From: PALSA-1336 sp038203095 | GTDB taxonomy: Bacteria; Patescibacteriota; Doudnabacteria; UBA920 | Reading direction: 5' to 3' | Assembly: GCA_038203095.1 (NCBI GenBank) | Contig: JBBREH010000028.1 | Span: forward strand, 1-17,114 | DNA: 17,114 nt | In this document: piece by piece, positions 13,684-17,114 of the stretch | Position numbering within the stretch: position 1 is the first letter of the stretch | How the letters are laid out: every line of letters begins with the position of its first letter | Position numbers and translations under genes: made by a program | Notes under the pieces: generated by a model | The model's input: only the letters and a program-made list of their open reading frames with translations | Database searches by the model: none | What the model was told of the DNA's origin: nothing

Positions 13684-13813
13684 ACTACAACCGCGGGACG
13701 AGCGCCGAGCCTCGCATTCGAATTCCCGGCATCGTTCCAGTTCACATTGACCTGGTGATTCCCCGGATTCCAGTTGGCATTGACGACCTTCGACGACGAA
13801 CCAGAAGACACGC
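13684..13813 (-). repeat. DGR template repeat (TR)
   Basis: A 130-bp copy of the variable repeat of the ATPase gene, offset by 471 bp. On the minus strand it would read K-V-V-N-A-N-W-N-P-G-N-H-Q-V-N-V-N-W-N-D, then A-G-N-S-N-A-R-L-G-A-R-P-A-V-V-V: the Asn (AAY)-rich template typical of DGRs, whose codons cannot mutate to stops at adenine. All 15 differences from the VR are T on the plus strand, that is A in the template: 9 to G, 4 to C and 2 to T in coding sense. Ten of 25 template adenines are unchanged. The first non-adenine mismatches mark the ends (13683 and 13814). Confidence 0.97.
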
Positions 13814-13842
13814 CCCGTATTCCTTGATCCGTCTAAGCTCGC

Positions 13843-13864
13843 AGGATTTCCCGCAGGAAATCCT
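13843..13864 (-). other. Nine-pair hairpin beside the TR
   Basis: AGGATTTCC (13843-13851) and GGAAATCCT (13856-13864) form a perfect nine-pair stem with a four-base loop, 29 bp from the 5' edge of the TR in template-RNA sense. It may structure the TR RNA. It has no T run, so it is not a terminator. TCCTTG (13861-13866) can alternatively pair with CAAGGA just downstream. The rest of the 13814-14141 spacer shows no gene. Confidence 0.55.
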
Positions 13865-14067
13865 TGACCGCTGTTCTCACAAGGAACGTTGTTGTACAGA
13901 CCTATTACAACCTTTTCACTCCGCAGCGTAACTATTATATAGCAGTATATGAAACTGACCTAAATAAAATTCAATGCGGTTGACAAAAGGCTAGAGAGCC
14001 GGTGAACCAATCTCCCTTTAGGAGTGGCTTCATAAACCGAAATCTCTAAAAAATTTTTCGAGCGGCC

Positions 14068-14086
14068 GAGAAACCTGCGGTTTCTC
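14068..14086 (-). other. Eight-pair hairpin downstream of the VR
   Basis: GAGAAACC (14068-14075) and GGTTTCTC (14079-14086) form a perfect stem with a three-base loop, about 70 bp past the VR on the minus strand. Known DGR targets can have a DNA hairpin after the VR that promotes homing, though usually only a few bases away. A leaky terminator is the other reading: T-rich sequence follows about ten bases later on the minus strand. Confidence 0.5.
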
Positions 14087-14141
14087 AGACCCTTTCCTTA
14101 AAACAAAGAAAAAGAAAAAAGCAATTATCAAGGAACAAACA

Positions 14142-16859
14142 TCAAATCATTTCTACAACAACCGCGGGACGAGCGCCGAGCCTCGCATCCGAACGCCCGG
14201 CATCGTCCCAGTGCACACGGACCCGGTGACGCCCCGGACTCCAGCTGGCAATGACGACCCTCGACGACGAACCAGAAGACACGCGGTTATCCAAAAGCCA
14301 AGTCCACTGTGATTTGGCTGCATTATCGCTATAAGCGTCAAAATTATGATTTTGTCTTTGTTCCAGTTCTTTGCGCTGTAATAACAAATATTCAGGTAAA
14401 GTCAACCCATTCCATTTTTTTTGTTTAAATAGTGTTTCTAGATAATTTGGGGTTTTGACTTTTGTCTCTTGAGGCACTTCACTAGACTGGTAGAGCAGTA
14501 AGTAACCTTTAGCTGGGCGATTACGAATTTGAGAATTTTTTGCAGAAGAATCCATATAAGCTTTCGTATATTGGTCTTCGGGCCTCACCCCTCCGCCTGA
14601 ATATTCTGCATTAGCTAAATTATCTATCAATAGGTCTAAATTCTTACCTTGGATATCAACCGCTGGCAAAATCATAGCGCGGTCAAATCCCATTTTCAAA
14701 GCCTCGCGGATTTTGGTCTCATTGGCTGGTGAGAATTTAATATCCCTAGGCAAATTAGCGGCAAATTCAACTAAATGATGTTCTTTATAAAATTTTTCAG
14801 ATGCCGAGCGCGTTTCTAAAACATCCAGCTTAACTTCCTTGCCTTCAAATCTTTCGGAAAAAGTCATTGAAGCGGTTTCCCATTCTCTTCTGAATTCTGC
14901 CGGTGATACTAATATTATTTCGCCTTGATCGCTTTCCAGAACTGCTTTACCCTGCTCATTGCCAAGTCCAAAACCCTTAAAAATCCATGGCTGTTTCCTG
15001 TTGTCGCTTTTCTTTGTCATGCTAGTGCCGCTGGCAGGACTGTTAGGGTTTGGGTTATATAAAACTTCCATACCGTTTACATAAACGATTGCCTCAGTCG
15101 GCTGGGGTGCTTCTGTGAAAGCCTGAGCTTCTCGTGGTACCCTCGGCGAAAGAGCTCCTATTTCCTGGGGAGATAGAATTGTATGCTTGTTTCTTATGGG
15201 GCGGTCCGGAATTTCTAGATTAAATTTGGCAACAAACTTTTTTACCAGATTGCGATCTTCTTCGGGGTATATTTTTTGTCCGGCCCATGTTTGCAGTTTT
15301 TCGCCCAAAAAGCTTTGTAGGTCTATGTTTTGTCTCAAGGCGGATTTCCTATATGCCGCAAGCCATGATAGTACCAGTCCCGGGTCCAAAACCGCGGCTC
15401 GTAAGTACGAAGCATCCCGTTCAGTTGGAGTGAGCGCATTTTCTTCCCCCTTATAGCTCCGCTGAACATCGGCTACTAAATTCGCAAAACGCCAGAGCGC
15501 GCCACCGCTGCCGACTTCAGTATTTAATTCTTTATGTTTCTCATTAGTAACGGTGTTAGCAATTTCTGTATATTCAGGTGCAATTTCCTCATTCGGCAGT
15601 CTGATACGGTTATTATGATCCATGAGTGCTGCCAGCATCATTTCATAAAGTTCCGGATTATCCGCGGTCTGGGGCGGATAATCAATTTCAAGCGCTGCTA
15701 GTTCGCGCGCTACTTCGACCGGCAAATCAGCTCGATCAGGGTGCTTGCTCGAAGGTAAGTTTGCTGATCCCAGGAAGCCAAAATCAGGAGACATTTTTTC
15801 TTTTTGTCCGGCCCATGCAGCGAAGGTGATTTCTTCACCCGGCCGCCTGCCGGAAATTTGTTTAACTAAAGAACGAAGTGCATCAGCGGGATAGCCATTC
15901 ATTTCATCCATATAGAAAATACCCCCACTGTGATGTTCTTTATCTCTCGATGACTCCTTACCTGTTACAGCTTGCCCTAACTGCCCATAAGTAACATAGG
16001 AGCCTTCGGCATCGAGAGCCCTGGAACCAAGGAGAGGCCGGATGTCAGTTTTTGCTTCTTCGCCAACTTCGTAAGGATTTTTACCCGTTAATCTTTTTGA
16101 AACGGCGCGGGCAAGACGAGTTTTTCCAGTGCCGGTTTCTCCCGCTAACAGAAGGGGTCTATTTTGATTTACTACTACAAGATGGTCGATAATTTTTTTG
16201 AAATATGCTTCGCGAGACGGAGTCCAAATAAAACCATCTTTAGTAAGCTGCTGACGATAATCTTTTATCCGCTCAAAAGAAAGCCGGGCCGCGAGTTCAG
16301 GGCTTTGCCGTTCCATACCTTCAAATTTTACTTCTTCCGTACTTATCTCAGCAGACAATTCGGCAATACCAATCTGTGTCAGCTCATCATGATCTTTCCC
16401 TCGGTGAGTAAATACTTCACGGTACAATTGTTCACGTTCTGCAGTGTGTTCTTCGTAAGAGTTTCTAATTTCTTCAACCTTTCGAATCCCCGGCCGTGTT
16501 CTCGCTTCCTCATTTATAGAGCGCTGCATACTCTGTTTAAAAAGTTCTTGCGTTTTAGTGTCATGCCAGCGTTCGCTAATGGCATTTTTTAAACTTTCAA
16601 TTTTTTTAAGAATAGCGGGGTTTGAAAACTCCTGCACTTTATATCTAGGATCGTGCTGTGCTTTTATTTCTTCGGTGCAGGCAAACGCCTGAACTTCGCG
16701 GAGTGCTCTACGGTAGTCCTGCCAGAGCGCAAAAAGTTCTTCTGCTCGTGATTCCGGAGAGCCTTGTAATTCAGCTTTATCCCCAGCAGGAATATTGGTC
16801 ATTTCCTGATCAATTGTCTCCCAAATTGGATGTGGTCCTCTCCGCTGTTCAGAGTTCAT
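14142..16859 (-). CDS. MoxR-like AAA+ ATPase with hypervariable C-terminus (DGR target)
   Basis: In this 905-aa protein residues 1-200 are charged helices, probably coiled coil. A MoxR/dynein-type AAA+ module follows: Walker A G240-E-T-G-T-G-K-T247, Walker B G-I-F-Y-M-D318-E319, sensor Asn367 and a putative arginine finger at Arg376, with a helical lid to about 545. After a linker (about 570-620) and a beta-rich domain comes a C-terminal domain with L-T-L-P-E-Y-L-L-L-Q-R-K-E (820-832), typical of DGR targets of the C-type-lectin/FGE-like fold, ending in the VR. The enzyme should use ATP to remodel a target recognised through this diversified face, with the transglutaminase-vWA protein as MoxR partner. 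No signal peptide. TATAAT at 16887-16882 lies just upstream. Confidence 0.92.
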   Translation of the reverse strand: MNSEQRRGPHPIWETIDQEMTNIPAGDKAELQGSPESRAEELFALWQDYRRALREVQAFACTEEIKAQHDPRYKVQEFSNPAILKKIESLKNAISERWHDTKTQELFKQSMQRSINEEARTRPGIRKVEEIRNSYEEHTAEREQLYREVFTHRGKDHDELTQIGIAELSAEISTEEVKFEGMERQSPELAARLSFERIKDYRQQLTKDGFIWTPSREAYFKKIIDHLVVVNQNRPLLLAGETGTGKTRLARAVSKRLTGKNPYEVGEEAKTDIRPLLGSRALDAEGSYVTYGQLGQAVTGKESSRDKEHHSGGIFYMDEMNGYPADALRSLVKQISGRRPGEEITFAAWAGQKEKMSPDFGFLGSANLPSSKHPDRADLPVEVARELAALEIDYPPQTADNPELYEMMLAALMDHNNRIRLPNEEIAPEYTEIANTVTNEKHKELNTEVGSGGALWRFANLVADVQRSYKGEENALTPTERDASYLRAAVLDPGLVLSWLAAYRKSALRQNIDLQSFLGEKLQTWAGQKIYPEEDRNLVKKFVAKFNLEIPDRPIRNKHTILSPQEIGALSPRVPREAQAFTEAPQPTEAIVYVNGMEVLYNPNPNSPASGTSMTKKSDNRKQPWIFKGFGLGNEQGKAVLESDQGEIILVSPAEFRREWETASMTFSERFEGKEVKLDVLETRSASEKFYKEHHLVEFAANLPRDIKFSPANETKIREALKMGFDRAMILPAVDIQGKNLDLLIDNLANAEYSGGGVRPEDQYTKAYMDSSAKNSQIRNRPAKGYLLLYQSSEVPQETKVKTPNYLETLFKQKKWNGLTLPEYLLLQRKELEQRQNHNFDAYSDNAAKSQWTWLLDNRVSSGSSSRVVIASWSPGRHRVRVHWDDAGRSDARLGARPAVVVEMI
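14155..14284 (-). repeat. DGR variable repeat (VR) at the ATPase C-terminus
   Basis: This 130-bp stretch forms the last codons but a few of the AAA+ gene (residues 859-901) and aligns without gaps to the TR. Eleven residues differ from the template reading: Lys to Arg at 867, Asn to Ile870, Ser872, Ser874, Arg877, Arg881, His883, Asp885, Arg889 and Asp891, and Gln to Arg at 879. Framework residues Trp873, Pro875, Gly876, His878, Trp884 and the R-L-G-A-R-P-A-V-V-V end are kept. The GC-rich 3' part (coding GCGAGGCTCGGCGCTCGTCC) is identical to the TR and is the likely initiation-of-homing sequence. Confidence 0.97.
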
Positions 16860-16881
16860 AGGTAAAATTATTATTTGTTAA

Positions 16882-16910
16882 ATTATAACAAAAAATGGCT
16901 TAAAGTCCAA
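16882..16910 (-). promoter_or_regulatory. Putative promoter of the DGR-ATPase operon
   Basis: On the minus strand TTGGAC (16910-16905) and a consensus TATAAT (16887-16882) are 17 bp apart. Transcription would start near 16875, about 16 nt before the ATG at 16859; no Shine-Dalgarno is visible. The transcript would cover the ATPase gene, TR, RT and vWA gene in the sense needed for template RNA. Confidence 0.5.
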
Positions 16911-16986
16911 ATAAAATTTTGATACCATAATGTTCTAATTATTTTTAGTATTTTATAAACATCGTCTCAAATGAGTTGAGCCTGTT

Positions 16987-17114
16987 TTACTGAAAAATAA
17001 AACGGTTGGGAACAATCTCTCCTTTTCCTTCCTTAGGGTTTCCCATTGTAACTCTGGGTTTTTGGCCGATCAAGGGTAAAACCTCTTTATCTGCCGTAAG
17101 CCATAAATCGGTTT
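16987..17114 (-). CDS. C-terminal end of an unidentified gene (partial)
   Basis: A minus-strand frame enters from the right edge of the window and stays open for 41 codons to TAA at 16987-16989, ending P-N-R-F-I-F-Q. It contains L-P-L-I-G-Q-K-P-R-V-T-M-G-N-P-K. It is too short to assign and could be a chance open frame, although its codon use looks like coding sequence. If real, it lies upstream of the ATPase gene on the same strand, with 127 bp between. Confidence 0.35.
   Translation of the reverse strand, partial: TDLWLTADKEVLPLIGQKPRVTMGNPKEGKGEIVPNRFIFQ

Noticed and set aside
1..17114. CRISPR array
   Set aside because: No regularly spaced direct repeats with unique spacers are present; the only long repeats are the TR/VR pair and the 18-bp pair at 7061-7117.
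1..17114. UGA recoding (Gracilibacteria-type code)
   Set aside because: Genes for the RT, SIR2-like protein and ATPase end at TGA at the positions expected from their families, with overlaps or new genes directly after.

Overview
This 17.1 kb window is AT-rich and densely coded, with leaderless or weak-ribosome-site starts and TTG/GTG starts. A Patescibacteria (CPR) origin would fit the gene content: HicBA, a serine recombinase preceded by a 55-aa helper ORF, GGCGG/CCGCC inverted repeats and a diversity-generating retroelement (DGR) with an Asn-rich template. That assignment is an inference; no rRNA or core marker gene is present. TGA is used as a stop by several convincing genes, so UGA-recoded lineages are unlikely.

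The left part (1-8.9 kb, mostly + strand) looks like an accessory or mobile region. It holds a HicB-HicA toxin-antitoxin pair behind a nested inverted repeat, a GIY-YIG nuclease gene broken by one amber codon (- strand), an unrecognised GC-rich reading frame, and a terminase-small-subunit-like HTH protein. A two-gene operon follows, coding for a SIR2-like protein and an HExxH peptidase-like protein overlapping by ATGA. Next come a strongly structured RNA leader before a lipoprotein gene, a small membrane protein and a MerR-like regulator with a perfect 20-bp palindrome in its promoter. The left part ends with a large serine recombinase whose frame is broken at an A AAA AAC heptamer. A 768-bp non-coding stretch of extreme strand asymmetry follows, including 104 nt with no G.

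The right part (9.7-16.9 kb, mainly - strand) is the highlight: a complete DGR built into a MoxR/vWA-type ATPase system. In transcription order on the - strand it contains a 905-aa MoxR-like AAA+ ATPase with a variable repeat (VR) at its C-terminus, a 130-bp template repeat (TR), a DGR reverse transcriptase, and an 863-aa transglutaminase-vWA protein whose ATG overlaps the RT stop codon. All 15 TR/VR differences fall at template adenines. The Avd-type accessory gene lies on the opposite strand between TR and RT, diverging from the RT and pointing into the TR. The simplest model is that the RT and Avd diversify the C-terminal recognition face of the ATPase. The ATPase then works with the vWA-transglutaminase partner on whatever that face binds, possibly as a defence or surface-recognition device. 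The retro-hypermutation is directly supported by sequence; the downstream biology is inference.
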